Shown: piece by piece, positions 1 to 8,394 of the stretch
How the letters are laid out: each line of letters opens with the position of its first letter
Numbering within the stretch: position 1 is the first letter of the stretch
Assembly: GCF_902497785.1 (NCBI RefSeq)
Contig: NZ_CABVHK010000012.1
Coordinates: 178,178 to 242,177, forward strand
Length of the DNA stretch: 64,000 nucleotides
Direction: 5' to 3'
Source of the DNA: Pseudomonas fluorescens
GTDB taxonomy: Bacteria > Pseudomonadota > Gammaproteobacteria > Pseudomonadales > Pseudomonadaceae
Program-made: the position numbers and the translations under genes
Notes under the pieces: model-generated
Database searches by the model: none
What the model saw: only the letters and a program-made list of their open reading frames with translations
Told to the model about the DNA's origin: nothing

Positions 1-342
1 CACATGCAATGCGGTGATGGTGCCGGGGCTCAACCCGAGCAGAATCTGCTCGTTGCCGACCTGCACCAGCATCAATCGATCACGCGGACCCAGCGCGCGG
101 GAGCCGATCAGTTCGATCACCTGCCCCTTGCCCGCCGGCCCTGCCTGCTGGACCCGACGCAGCAGCCAGGCGAGGAAAAAGATCAACCCCAGCACCAGCA
201 GCAACCCCAGCACCAGCTGCGTCAATTGCCCCGCCACCCCGCTTCCGACCGCAGGTGCGGCTGCCGCGGCGGCGTTTGCCACGGGTTCGGCCGCCAGCGC
301 ACTGAACGGCAAGGCCAGCAACAACCCTGTCAGCGTTTTCAC
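1..342 (-). CDS. fliO: FliO, flagellar export apparatus protein (partial, C-terminus beyond window)
   Basis: FliO is a small membrane protein that helps assemble the FliP ring of the flagellar type III export gate. Only the first 114 codons are in the window. The translation starts at a GTG directly after the fliN stop. It shows an N-terminal hydrophobic stretch ending in ALA (signal-like), an Ala-rich linker, a transmembrane segment rich in Leu/Val at about residues 38-57 followed by RR, then a soluble domain with VIELIGSRALGPRDRLMLVQ, which is typical of FliO. Translation is probably coupled to fliN because the genes abut. Identity rests on motif memory and position downstream of fliMN. Confidence 0.85.
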   Translation of the reverse strand, partial: MKTLTGLLLALPFSALAAEPVANAAAAAAPAVGSGVAGQLTQLVLGLLLVLGLIFFLAWLLRRVQQAGPAGKGQVIELIGSRALGPRDRLMLVQVGNEQILLGLSPGTITALHV

Positions 343-804
343 TCAGCGCAGCTTCTTGATGCGTTCGCTTGGGCTGATCACGTCGGTCAGGCGAATGCCG
401 AACTTCTCGTTGACCACAACCACTTCGCCATGAGCGATCAACGTGCCGTTGACCAACACGTCCAGCGGTTCGCCGGCCAGACGATCAAGCTCGATCACCG
501 AGCCCTGGTTGAGTTGCAGCAGGTTGCGGATGTTGATGTCAGTGCTGCCCACTTCCATGGAAATCGACACCGGAATGTCGAGGATCACGTCCAGGTTCGG
601 ACCGTCCAGCGTGACCGGGTCGTGGTTCTTCGGCACGCTGCCGAACTCTTCCATTGGCAGACGGTTGGACGGCGAGCTTGCGGCGTCGGCGGCCAGCAAG
701 GCGTCGATGTCGTCCTGCCCGGCGTCACCGGTTTCTTCCAGGGCAGCAGCCCATTCATCGGCCAGTGCCTGGTCGTCCTGGGTATTCATATCGTTAGCCA
801 TCAT
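343..804 (-). CDS. fliN: FliN, flagellar motor switch protein
   Basis: FliN forms the lower C-ring of the flagellar switch with FliM and also binds FliH to localise the export ATPase. The 153-residue product has an acidic N-terminal half and a C-terminal SpoA domain (about residues 70-150), with the typical VSISMEVGSTDINIRNLLQL and the ending ISPSERIKKLR. Two ATGs stand in tandem at the start (804 and 801); a GAGG lies 4 bases before the first and 7 before the second, so the second may be the real start. It sits between fliM and fliO, the standard order. Confidence 0.95.
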   Translation of the reverse strand: MMANDMNTQDDQALADEWAAALEETGDAGQDDIDALLAADAASSPSNRLPMEEFGSVPKNHDPVTLDGPNLDVILDIPVSISMEVGSTDINIRNLLQLNQGSVIELDRLAGEPLDVLVNGTLIAHGEVVVVNEKFGIRLTDVISPSERIKKLR

Positions 805-868
805 GTGTCCTCGGCGGGCGCCCTTGAGCGGGAGCCGGCAGTTAATAGCAAAGGGGTTGGAGCGCCGC

Positions 869-1837
869 TTAACGGCGCTCTATCGGCTCGATCACTTGCA
901 ACGCGAGGTTGCCTTTGTGCGAGCCCATCTTGACCTTGAACGCAGGCACGCCGTTGGCGCGCATGATCATTTCGTCCGGCATTTCCACCGGAATGATGTC
1001 TCCCGGCTGCATGTGCAGAATGTCCCGCAGGCGCAACTGGCGGCGGGCAACCGTGGCGCCGATCGGCACATCAACGTCCAGCACGTCCTGACGCAGGGCA
1101 TTGACCCAGCGCTCGTCCTGATCGTCGAGGTCCGACTGGAAGCCGGCGTCGAGCATTTCGCGCACCGGCTCGATCATCGAGTACGGCATGGTCACGTGCA
1201 GATCGCCGCCACCGCCGTCGAGTTCGATGTGGAACGTCGACACCACAACGGCTTCGCTCGGACCAACGATGTTGGCCATGGCCGGGTTCACTTCCGAGTT
1301 GATGTACTCGAAGTTCACTTCCATGATCGCCTGCCAGGCTTCCTTCAAGTCGACGAAGGCCTGCTCCAGCACCATGCGCACCACGCGCAACTCGGTCGGG
1401 GTGAACTCTCGCCCCTCGATCTTGGCGTGACGGCCATCGCCGCCGAAGAAGTTGTCCACCAGCTTAAACACCAGTTTGGCGTCGAGGATGAACAACGCAG
1501 TGCCGCGCAGCGGTTTGATCTTGACCAGGTTGAGGCTGGTCGGCACGTACAGCGAGTGCACGTATTCGCCGAACTTCATCACCTGCACGCCACCGACGGC
1601 AACGTCCGCCGAGCGGCGCAGCATGTTGAACATGCTGATGCGGGTGTAGCGGGCGAAACGCTCGTTGATCATTTCCAGGGTCGGCATGCGTCCGCGGACG
1701 ATCCGGTCCTGACTGGTCAGGTCGTAGCTTTTGACGCTGCCGGGCTCGGCAGCGGTGTCGGTCTGTACCAGACCGTCGTCGACACCATGCAACAGCGCAT
1801 CGATCTCATCCTGGGACAGCAGGTCCTGCACGGCCAT
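869..1837 (-). CDS. fliM: FliM, flagellar motor switch protein
   Basis: FliM is the C-ring protein that binds phosphorylated CheY and flips rotation. The 322-residue product begins with the CheY-binding motif LSQDEIDALLHG (residues 7-18). A CheC-like middle domain follows, and a C-terminal SpoA domain that pairs with FliN. The length matches the family (about 320). It lies 9 bases after fliL and 64 bases before fliN, in the same transcription unit, presumably driven by the sigma-54 promoter upstream of fliL. Confidence 0.97.
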   Translation of the reverse strand: MAVQDLLSQDEIDALLHGVDDGLVQTDTAAEPGSVKSYDLTSQDRIVRGRMPTLEMINERFARYTRISMFNMLRRSADVAVGGVQVMKFGEYVHSLYVPTSLNLVKIKPLRGTALFILDAKLVFKLVDNFFGGDGRHAKIEGREFTPTELRVVRMVLEQAFVDLKEAWQAIMEVNFEYINSEVNPAMANIVGPSEAVVVSTFHIELDGGGGDLHVTMPYSMIEPVREMLDAGFQSDLDDQDERWVNALRQDVLDVDVPIGATVARRQLRLRDILHMQPGDIIPVEMPDEMIMRANGVPAFKVKMGSHKGNLALQVIEPIERR

Positions 1838-1846
1838 GTCGTGTTC

Positions 1847-2350
1847 CTACTGCAGTACGAAATTGGTGAAAAGCAACTGTTCGATGACCACTTTGCCGAG
1901 TTCTTTCTGCGCCACTTCCTGGACGCTGGCGGTCGCCTTCTGGCGCAACATTTCCTGACCGACCGGCGACGCGAGCGTCGCGAAATCCTGTCCGGAGAAC
2001 AACATGACGAGGTTATTGCGGATCACCGGCATGTGCACTTTGAGCGCTTCCAGATCGGCCTGATTGCGGCCCTGCATGGTGATGCTCACCTGCATGTAGC
2101 GCTGGCGGCCATTCTGGTTGTAATTGGCCACGAACGCCGGCGCCATTGGCTCGAAAAGCGCTGGCTGCTTGCCGACCGGGGCGGCTTCAGCCGTGGCGGC
2201 AGGCTTGCTCTGGGCGTTGTGCATGAAGAACCAGGTCGCCCCCACGGACAAGCCGATCGCCAGCAGCAGGGCCACCACGATCACAATGATCAGCTTGAGT
2301 TTGCCTTTGGTTGCGGGGTCTTTTACTGCTGCAGCTTCACTCTTCGCCAT
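1847..2350 (-). CDS. fliL: FliL, flagellar basal body-associated stator protein
   Basis: FliL is an inner-membrane protein that surrounds and supports the MotAB stators. The 167-residue product has a short charged cytoplasmic start, one transmembrane segment at about residues 18-42 (Ile/Val/Leu rich, ending WFFMH), a proline/alanine linker and a periplasmic FliL domain. That domain ends in LLFTNFVLQ, the usual conserved tail. It is the first gene of fliLMNO, with a clear sigma-54 promoter about 50 bases upstream. Confidence 0.95.
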   Translation of the reverse strand: MAKSEAAAVKDPATKGKLKLIIVIVVALLLAIGLSVGATWFFMHNAQSKPAATAEAAPVGKQPALFEPMAPAFVANYNQNGRQRYMQVSITMQGRNQADLEALKVHMPVIRNNLVMLFSGQDFATLASPVGQEMLRQKATASVQEVAQKELGKVVIEQLLFTNFVLQ

Positions 2351-2400
2351 GCCAATAATCCGTCACTATTCGGGTTTTCACAGTCGCACGGCAAGGCAAG

Positions 2401-2416
2401 AGCAAGTGTTATGCCA
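2401..2416 (-). promoter_or_regulatory. Sigma-54 (RpoN) promoter of fliLMNO
   Basis: Reading the minus strand, TGGCATA-N4-TTGCT matches the -24/-12 consensus TGGCAYR-N4-TTGCW with both invariant GG and GC at the right spacing. The expected start site lies about 40 bases before the fliL ATG. FleQ or FleR would be the enhancer-binding activator. Confidence 0.8.
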
Positions 2417-2463
2417 GAAGTGTCGGGAGGGTAAAGGGTGTTCGGCAGGCTGGCGCTGAAATC

Positions 2464-2541
2464 AAAAGATCGCAGCCTCCGGCAGCTCCTACATTTAGAT
2501 GACGTACACCCTGTAGGAGCTGCCGAAGGCTGCGATCTTTT
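2464..2541. repeat. REP-type palindrome, family A, between fliL and fliK
   Basis: Two inverted arms, AAAAGATCGCAGCCTCCGGC and its near complement, enclose a 20-25 base loop; each arm continues to AGCTCCTAC. The same arm recurs near 6.5, 53.2, 57.6 and 64.0 kb. It lies 8 bases beyond the fliK stop codon and upstream of the fliL promoter, and probably forms a stable hairpin at the end of the fliK transcript. Confidence 0.9.
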
Positions 2542-2548
2542 GCGTTTA

Positions 2549-3928
2549 TCAGGCGTAATAATCGACGGCGCTGGAACCGATGACACTGGTGGTGCTGGCC
2601 GCCACTTCGGCCACCGTCGGCGCAAGTTCTTCATCCATGCCATCAACACGACCACCACCGGCGCTGGTGCGTCCGCCTTGCCCCTGCTGCGCCTGTTCCT
2701 GACCCTGGCCCTGCCAGCCACGGGACTGGTCGGAAACGTTGACATCGACCTGACCCATGCCCTGCTGCGCAAACATCTCACGCAAGCGGTGCATCTGGCC
2801 GTCCAGTGCTTCGCGAACACTTGGGTGCGCGCTCATGAACGTCACTTGGGTCTGCTGATCCGGAACCATGTTCACCCGAATGTCGAGGCGGCCCAACTCG
2901 GCCGGTTGCAGCTGGATGTCCGCCGCCTTGAGGTTGACGCTGGACAGGTACATGACCCGGTTGACCACTTCTTCAGTCCAGCCGCTCTGATTCATGGTGA
3001 TCGGCTGGTTCACCGGCAAGGCATTCGCGGTTTTCGGCGTGGCCGCTTGAGTCAGTGCCGCCAGACGGTTGGCGAAATCGTCGACACGGGTATCACTGCT
3101 GGCAGACTTCAAATCTTTTAGGCCGTCATCGATCAACCCGCTGAACGCCTTCTCGCCGCCCTGGCTGGTGCTGTCCTGGTCCGCCTGCACGTCGAGCATG
3201 CCTACCATGCCGGCGGCAAAGTTCTGCGCCGACGTAGGCTCGCCGTCAGCCTGCAATTGGGCAGAGGTCGGTGCTGCCTTGGACTGCGCCTGACTCGCCG
3301 CCGAAATATGACCGCCCTGCTCCATGGCCAAGCGCACCGCTGGCAATGCATCGAGAGGATCGGCTTCAGGATCGAAATCGCTGTCAATCGTTGCGGCAAC
3401 AGGCGTCGCCGTTGCTGCGGACGCCGCGGCCATGCCCGGCACTTCGGCTAAGGGCTGTGCGGCGGCGACTGCTGGAGGTGCCTCGGCAACCGGGGTGGTC
3501 ACCACGGGCTGCAACGCTGGCACCAACGAAGGATCGAGGGTCGGATCGGCGGGATTGGCCGGCGCGGTATCGGCCACTGGCGTTGCGGCGGCAGCTGGTG
3601 CCTCATCGCTGGCGGTCTTGTCGTCGCTCGGCGCCGGTTTGTCGGCGGGCAAGGAATTGCCGCTATCGGCAACTGCCGACTCAGGGGCGGCAGACTTGTC
3701 GTTGCCGATGTCTTTTTTGCCGGGACTGTCCGGGGTTTTATCGCGCACCGGCTTCACCGGGCTGTCAGTCGCCGCAGAGGGTTTGTTCTGGGCCTGATTG
3801 GCATACACCTGAGCGAAGCTGGACGCCTTGTCCCCGGGCTCAGCGGTCAGCGCCGATGAATTGGCGGAGGCAGCCTGAGTCTTGGCCTGTGCGGTGGCCT
3901 GTAAAAGAATATTGGGGGTAACGGGCAT
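2549..3928 (-). CDS. fliK: FliK, flagellar hook-length control protein
   Basis: FliK is a secreted molecular ruler that measures hook length and switches the export gate from rod/hook to filament substrates. The 459-residue product has a long disordered N-terminal part rich in Ala, Pro, Asp and Lys. The C-terminal Flg_hook domain (about residues 310-410) carries IQLQPAELGRLDIRV, the diagnostic motif, and a Gln/Gly-rich tail follows. The ATG at 3928 is chosen because GGAG stands 7 bases before it; an extended frame to 3946 has no support. It has its own sigma-54 promoter. Confidence 0.93.
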   Translation of the reverse strand: MPVTPNILLQATAQAKTQAASANSSALTAEPGDKASSFAQVYANQAQNKPSAATDSPVKPVRDKTPDSPGKKDIGNDKSAAPESAVADSGNSLPADKPAPSDDKTASDEAPAAAATPVADTAPANPADPTLDPSLVPALQPVVTTPVAEAPPAVAAAQPLAEVPGMAAASAATATPVAATIDSDFDPEADPLDALPAVRLAMEQGGHISAASQAQSKAAPTSAQLQADGEPTSAQNFAAGMVGMLDVQADQDSTSQGGEKAFSGLIDDGLKDLKSASSDTRVDDFANRLAALTQAATPKTANALPVNQPITMNQSGWTEEVVNRVMYLSSVNLKAADIQLQPAELGRLDIRVNMVPDQQTQVTFMSAHPSVREALDGQMHRLREMFAQQGMGQVDVNVSDQSRGWQGQGQEQAQQGQGGRTSAGGGRVDGMDEELAPTVAEVAASTTSVIGSSAVDYYA

Positions 3929-3976
3929 GAACGGTCTCCGCTGCACTGCAATCGTTGGTGCAATTGCGGAGATTGC

Positions 3977-3992
3977 TGCAAGGCTTGAGCCA
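3977..3992 (-). promoter_or_regulatory. Sigma-54 promoter of fliK
   Basis: The minus strand reads TGGCTCA-N4-TTGCA. The GG and GC pairs are correctly spaced and the -12 half is perfect; the -24 half differs at one position. It would start transcription about 38 bases upstream of the fliK ATG. Confidence 0.65.
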
Positions 3993-4009
3993 GCTTTGCC
4001 CTGGCTGCT

Positions 4010-4378
4010 TTAAAAACGCCGGACGGTCGCTTTGTCAGCCATTGAACGCTGGCGTTCCGCCTCATAAAGCGGACGCACCAAGGCGAATTCGTCATTGATT
4101 TCCCGGACCAGCTGCTCGACACCTTTCAGGGTTGCGTGCCGGGTGATCTGCTCGAGCTCATGACACAGCTCTGCCAGTCGAAGGGCGCCCATGTTGCTGC
4201 AACTGCCTTTGAAACTGTGCGCCGTGGCGCCGAGCGTCTCGGCATCGCCAGCCTTGAGCAACAAACTCAAGCGCTCTTGGGAATCGGCGAGAAAGGTATC
4301 CAGCAACGTCGGATACTCATCCTCCATGACCTCTTGCAACGCGCTAAGCACATCGCGGTCCAGGTGTTTGTCAGCCAC
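4010..4378 (-). CDS. hptB: HptB, histidine phosphotransfer protein
   Basis: A 122-residue single-domain Hpt protein with the phosphorylatable histidine in AHSFKGSCSNMGA (His54). In P. aeruginosa, HptB takes phosphate from several hybrid kinases and passes it to HsbR, controlling the HsbA partner switch and thereby FlgM, swarming and biofilm choice. The gene lies 30 bases after hsbR in the order hsbA-hsbR-hptB, which supports the name. It could be called simply Hpt domain protein if the context is ignored. Confidence 0.88.
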   Translation of the reverse strand: MADKHLDRDVLSALQEVMEDEYPTLLDTFLADSQERLSLLLKAGDAETLGATAHSFKGSCSNMGALRLAELCHELEQITRHATLKGVEQLVREINDEFALVRPLYEAERQRSMADKATVRRF

Positions 4379-4408
4379 TTGCTCACTCCTTGATCAAGAA
4401 TGCGTGGA

Positions 4409-6124
4409 TTATGCCTGAGCCTCCCAGAAAAACTCCACGCGGGCACTTCGACCATCGTCGGCCCAGCTCGCATTACGGCTCAACTGGCGGATCAGGCTGA
4501 CGCCACGTCCCGACAGACGGACGCCATCCACAGGGCGCGCCATCACCCGTTCGACATCAAATCCCTTGCCACTGTCTTCGACCCGAATCGCCAGGCAACC
4601 GCCCTCGCCTTTTGGCGTCACCTGCAGATACACCCGCACGTAGCCGTCCTGCAATTCGTCCAAGCGTGTATTGCGCTGCTGATAATAGCGGGTGAAACCC
4701 AGGGCATCGCGCTTGAGGCTCGAATCCAGTCCCAGCACGCCATGCTCCAGCGCATTGGAATACAGCTCCGCGAGCACACTGTAGAGCGCGCCGCTCTGGG
4801 CGCGCAAACCATGAACCTCCAACAGCAACTGCAATAAGTACGGCAGCGGATTGAAGCGTTTCAGGGTGGCGGCGCGAAACTCGAAACTCACCGACCAGTC
4901 CAGCGGGCAGGATTGACCACTGTCGGAGTAGACCAGGGCCGGCGGGCTCAATTGCGCCGCTTCCAGCAGACTGACCTCGACCATGCTGACATCGTCGCGG
5001 GCGTTGCCACCGAAAACGCGCAACGCCTGCTCGATCTCTTCGAACAGGTTATCCGGTTGAAGATTGGCCGCGAACACTCGCTGCAATCGCTCGACGCCGA
5101 ACAACTGCTCGTTGGCATCACACGTATCGATCACCCCGTCGGACAACAGGAACACTCGATCGCCCACGGCCATCGGGAACACTTCGGTGCGGTCATCAAA
5201 GGTCTGCGGGCTGAGCACGCCGAGCGGCAAATGCCGCGCCGTCAGCGGTGTGCGCTCGCCAGTGACGATGTTGTGCAGGTAGCCGTCCGGCATCCCGCCG
5301 TTCCAGACTTCCACCGAGCGCCGCTGAAAACTCAGGCACAGCAGCGTTGCACAACAGAACATGTCGACCGGCAGAATGCGCTTGAGCTTGGCGTTCATTT
5401 CGCGCAGGGTTTCCGACAGGCCGTAGCCCTTGGCGGTCATGCCGTAGAACACTTCGGCCAGCGGCATGGCCCCGACCGCAGCGGGCAAGCCGTGGCCGGT
5501 GAAATCTCCGAGCAATACATGCATGTCGCCGGCCGGGGTAAACGCCGCCAGCAGCAGGTCGCCGTTGAACAGCGCATAGGGCGATTGCGAGTAGCGAATA
5601 TTGGGAGCGTTGAGGCAGCCGGAATGGGCAACCTTGTCGAACACGGCCTTCGCCACGCGCTGCTCGTTCAGCAGGTAGTCGTGATGCCTGGCGATCTGGT
5701 CTCGTTGCTGCAGCACCGTCGCCTGCAGCCGGCGCAAGCGGTCCATCGCCTTGATTTTGGCGGCGAGGATCACCTGGTTGTAAGGTTTTGCCAGAAAGTC
5801 GTCACCGCCAGCCTCCAGACAGCGGGCCAAGGCTTCGCTTTCGCTCAGCGACGTCAGGAAGATGATCGGCACGAGGGTTTCGCCGGCAAGCGCCTTGATC
5901 TGCCGCGCCGCCTCGAAGCCGTCCATCACCGGCATCATCGCGTCCATCAGCACCAGTTGCGGTCGTTGCTGACGAAACACCTCAACCGCTTCGGCACCGT
6001 TGGCCGCCGTCAACACTTCGTGACCCTGACGGCGGACGATACTCGACAGCAGCATGCGGTCAGCCGCGCTGTCTTCGGCGATCAGGATCGTCAGGGTTTC
6101 GAACAACGATTGCACCGCTGTCAC
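4409..6124 (-). CDS. hsbR: HsbR, response regulator with PP2C phosphatase and serine-kinase domains
   Basis: A 571-residue three-part regulator. Residues 10-125 are a receiver domain (VLMDAMMP with phospho-acceptor Asp61, Lys in FLAKPY). Residues 190-390 are a PP2C/SpoIIE-type phosphatase (GDFTGHGLPAAVGA, LLSDGVIDTCDANEQLFG, NARDDVSMV). Residues 430-570 are a HATPase_c domain of the anti-sigma kinase type (YSNALEHGVLGLDS, VEDSGKGFD, GRGVSLIRQL). In P. aeruginosa, HptB phosphorylates HsbR and switches it between kinase and phosphatase action on HsbA. It overlaps hsbA by 4 bases (ATGA), so the two are translationally coupled. Confidence 0.9.
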   Translation of the reverse strand: MTAVQSLFETLTILIAEDSAADRMLLSSIVRRQGHEVLTAANGAEAVEVFRQQRPQLVLMDAMMPVMDGFEAARQIKALAGETLVPIIFLTSLSESEALARCLEAGGDDFLAKPYNQVILAAKIKAMDRLRRLQATVLQQRDQIARHHDYLLNEQRVAKAVFDKVAHSGCLNAPNIRYSQSPYALFNGDLLLAAFTPAGDMHVLLGDFTGHGLPAAVGAMPLAEVFYGMTAKGYGLSETLREMNAKLKRILPVDMFCCATLLCLSFQRRSVEVWNGGMPDGYLHNIVTGERTPLTARHLPLGVLSPQTFDDRTEVFPMAVGDRVFLLSDGVIDTCDANEQLFGVERLQRVFAANLQPDNLFEEIEQALRVFGGNARDDVSMVEVSLLEAAQLSPPALVYSDSGQSCPLDWSVSFEFRAATLKRFNPLPYLLQLLLEVHGLRAQSGALYSVLAELYSNALEHGVLGLDSSLKRDALGFTRYYQQRNTRLDELQDGYVRVYLQVTPKGEGGCLAIRVEDSGKGFDVERVMARPVDGVRLSGRGVSLIRQLSRNASWADDGRSARVEFFWEAQA

Positions 6125-6426
6125 GCGACGTCGAAGATCTGTTCGAAATTGGAGATGGCGAGGATTTTCCGCACATCGGCATTGGCGTTGGTCAAGGTGA
6201 CCTCGGCATTCTCGCCGCCCGCGTGATCACGCAACAGCAACAGCATGCCGAGCGCGGAACTGTCGAGGTAAGTGGCATCCTTCAAATCGACCTCGAAGGA
6301 TTCAGGCTTTGGCTTAAGGTTTTCGTAGGACTCGCGAAATTCCTGATGCTTGGCGAAATCGAATCGTCCCTTGATCGATATCGTCAGCTTCTGCCCATCT
6401 TGGGAAATTTCTGTGACAACTGACAT
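6121..6426 (-). CDS. hsbA: HsbA, anti-anti-sigma factor (STAS domain)
   Basis: A 101-residue STAS-domain protein. The phosphorylation site lies in the loop TYLDSSALGMLLLL, most likely Ser56. In P. aeruginosa unphosphorylated HsbA binds the anti-sigma factor FlgM and frees FliA for flagellin expression, while phosphorylated HsbA acts with the diguanylate cyclase HsbD. HsbR sets its phosphorylation state. It is the first gene of the hsbA-hsbR-hptB operon. No confident promoter was seen in the gap upstream. Confidence 0.9.
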   Translation of the reverse strand: MSVVTEISQDGQKLTISIKGRFDFAKHQEFRESYENLKPKPESFEVDLKDATYLDSSALGMLLLLRDHAGGENAEVTLTNANADVRKILAISNFEQIFDVA

Positions 6427-6498
6427 TGGACGGCTTCCTTGTCATTGGTGAACACGCTTGTACAAGGTTTAGCATCTGGTGAGGGTCGGGGCAAGATC

Positions 6499-6579
6499 AA
6501 AAAATCGCAGCCTGCGGCAGCTCCTACACAAGCCGTGTGCAAACCCGATTCTGTAGGAGCTGCCGCAGGCTGCGATCTT
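6499..6579. repeat. REP-type palindrome, family A, abutting the fliJ stop
   Basis: Arms reading AAAAATCGCAGCCTGCGGC and the inverse enclose a loop of about 25 bases; each arm runs on to AGCTCCTAC. The right arm ends at the base next to the fliJ stop codon, so it sits exactly at the end of the fliE-J operon. Confidence 0.9.
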
Positions 6580-7029
6580 CTAGTACGGACTCTCACGCGG
6601 CAACCGCTGGGACAACTCGTCCAGCAGTTTCTGCTCGCGCCGGTCTTCCAGCTGCCGCGCCTCGTCCGCGTAGCGCTGAACCAGTTTGCGCAAGCCTTCG
6701 ACACGGGCGAACGCCTGCTGCCAGGCTTCCCGCGCCTTGTTCAAATTGTTCTGATGCCACGCCAGACTCTGGCGCTGCTGATCGATAGCGACGCCCAGTT
6801 GCGCAAGGAAGCCCTGGTAGCCCAGTAACCATTGGCCGGAGACGCCGCTGCTGCCACGAATGATCCACTGTTCCTGATAGTCGAGGCGGAAGGCTTCAAG
6901 GTCGGCGAGTTTGCTTTCAGCCAGGCGCACCTGACCCTGAAAATGACCCAGGCGCTGGACGGCGGTTTTTTCGACCTTCTCGGCCATGTCCACCACTGGC
7001 GCGAGACGCCCTGCCCGACTCTGGGCCAT
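6580..7029 (-). CDS. fliJ: FliJ, flagellar export chaperone / ATPase stalk
   Basis: FliJ is the coiled-coil stalk in the centre of the FliI hexamer, coupling ATPase and export gate and recycling chaperones. The 149-residue product is almost wholly charged helix with heptad-like spacing (ARVEGLRKLVQRYADEARQL) and no membrane segment, as expected for FliJ. It follows fliI by 6 bases and is last in fliEFGHIJ. Its TAG stop borders directly on a REP palindrome. Confidence 0.93.
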   Translation of the reverse strand: MAQSRAGRLAPVVDMAEKVEKTAVQRLGHFQGQVRLAESKLADLEAFRLDYQEQWIIRGSSGVSGQWLLGYQGFLAQLGVAIDQQRQSLAWHQNNLNKAREAWQQAFARVEGLRKLVQRYADEARQLEDRREQKLLDELSQRLPRESPY

Positions 7030-7035
7030 GACCGC

Positions 7036-8394
7036 TTAACCGCCCGCCGCAGGCGCGAAGATCGAGCCGAGATAGGCTTCGCTTTCGCCCAGGCTGATGC
7101 TGTCGTTCAACCCCTGACGCAGGTATTTGACCAACTGTGGTTGCAGGGAAATCGCCAGGTCGGTTTCGCGATCACCGCCGGCCACATAGGCGCCAACACT
7201 GATCAGGTCGCGACTCTGTTGATAGCGCGACCACAGCTGCTTGAAGTATTGGGCGCGCTTCATGTGTTCCGGCGTGACCACCGACGGCATGACACGGCTG
7301 ATCGACGCTTCGATGTCGATGGCCGGGTAATGCCCTTCTTCGGCCAGGCGCCGCGACAACACGATGTGCCCGTCGAGCACGCCCCGCGCCGCATCGGCAA
7401 TCGGGTCCTGCTGGTCATCGCCTTCGGACAGCACGGTGTAAAACGCGGTGATCGAACCGCCGCCCTTCTCGGCGTTACCGGCGCGCTCTACCAGTTTCGG
7501 CAACTTGGCGAATACCGATGGCGGATAACCCTTGGTGGCCGGCGGTTCGCCAATGGCCAGGGCGATTTCCCGCTGGGCCTGGGCGAAACGGGTCAGCGAA
7601 TCCATCAGCAACAAAACGTTCTTGCCCTTGTCGCGGAAATACTCGGCGATCCGCGTGCAATACATCGCGGCGCGCAGGCGCATCAGCGGCGCATCGTCCG
7701 CCGGCGAGGCGACGACCACCGAACGCTTGAGGCCTTCTTCACCGAGGATGTGCTCGATGAATTCCTTGACTTCACGACCCCGCTCACCGATCAGTCCGAC
7801 GACAATAATGTCGGCCTCGGTGAAGCGGGTCATCATGCCCAACAGCACACTCTTGCCGACGCCGGTACCGGCGAACAGCCCGAGCCGCTGGCCGCGACCG
7901 ACCGTCAACAAACCGTTGATCGAACGAATGCCCACGTCCAGCGGTTCGCTGATCGGATGGCGCTTGAGCGGGTTGATCGTCGGGCCGTCCATCGGCACCC
8001 AGTCTTCGGCCTTCATCCCGCCCTTGCCGTCCAGCGCACGGCCGGCGCCATCGAGCACCCGCCCGAGCATGCTCATGCCCATCGGCAGGCGACCGGTATC
8101 CGCCAACGGCACCACACGCGCGCCGGGCGCAATGCCAGCGACGCTGCCGACCGGCATCAGGAAAACTTTGCTGCCAGCGAAGCCCATGACTTCGGCTTCG
8201 ACCTGCACCGGGTGATAACTGTCATCGTTGATGACCATGCAGCGACTGCCCATGGCAGCGCGCAAGCCTTCGGCTTCGAGTGTCAGGCCGACCATGCGCA
8301 GCAGACGGCCTTCGAGGATTGGCGCGCCGGCCAGCTCCGTGGCCTCGGCATAGGTGCCCAGGCGCTTGGCGAAGCTGGTGCGTTCAAGGCGCAT
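7036..8394 (-). CDS. fliI: FliI, flagellum-specific export ATPase
   Basis: FliI is the F1-beta-like ATPase that drives export of flagellar substrates. The 452-residue product has the Walker A loop FAGTGVGKS near residues 174-182, Walker B within VLLLMDSLTRFAQAQRE, and the conserved GEPPATKGYPPSVFAKLPKL stretch. Its length is usual for the family. It overlaps the end of fliH by 11 bases and precedes fliJ by 6, so all three are made together. Confidence 0.97.
   Translation of the reverse strand: MRLERTSFAKRLGTYAEATELAGAPILEGRLLRMVGLTLEAEGLRAAMGSRCMVINDDSYHPVQVEAEVMGFAGSKVFLMPVGSVAGIAPGARVVPLADTGRLPMGMSMLGRVLDGAGRALDGKGGMKAEDWVPMDGPTINPLKRHPISEPLDVGIRSINGLLTVGRGQRLGLFAGTGVGKSVLLGMMTRFTEADIIVVGLIGERGREVKEFIEHILGEEGLKRSVVVASPADDAPLMRLRAAMYCTRIAEYFRDKGKNVLLLMDSLTRFAQAQREIALAIGEPPATKGYPPSVFAKLPKLVERAGNAEKGGGSITAFYTVLSEGDDQQDPIADAARGVLDGHIVLSRRLAEEGHYPAIDIEASISRVMPSVVTPEHMKRAQYFKQLWSRYQQSRDLISVGAYVAGGDRETDLAISLQPQLVKYLRQGLNDSISLGESEAYLGSIFAPAAGG

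Noticed and set aside
443..2434. 663-codon plus-strand ORF opposite fliN, fliM and fliL
   Set aside because: His/Arg/Val-rich text with no domain, no ribosome site; it is the antisense of well-supported genes. The same holds for other long plus-strand frames at 4913-6226, 6832-8541, 10006-12396, 44588-46090, 46116-48263 and 49564-51492.
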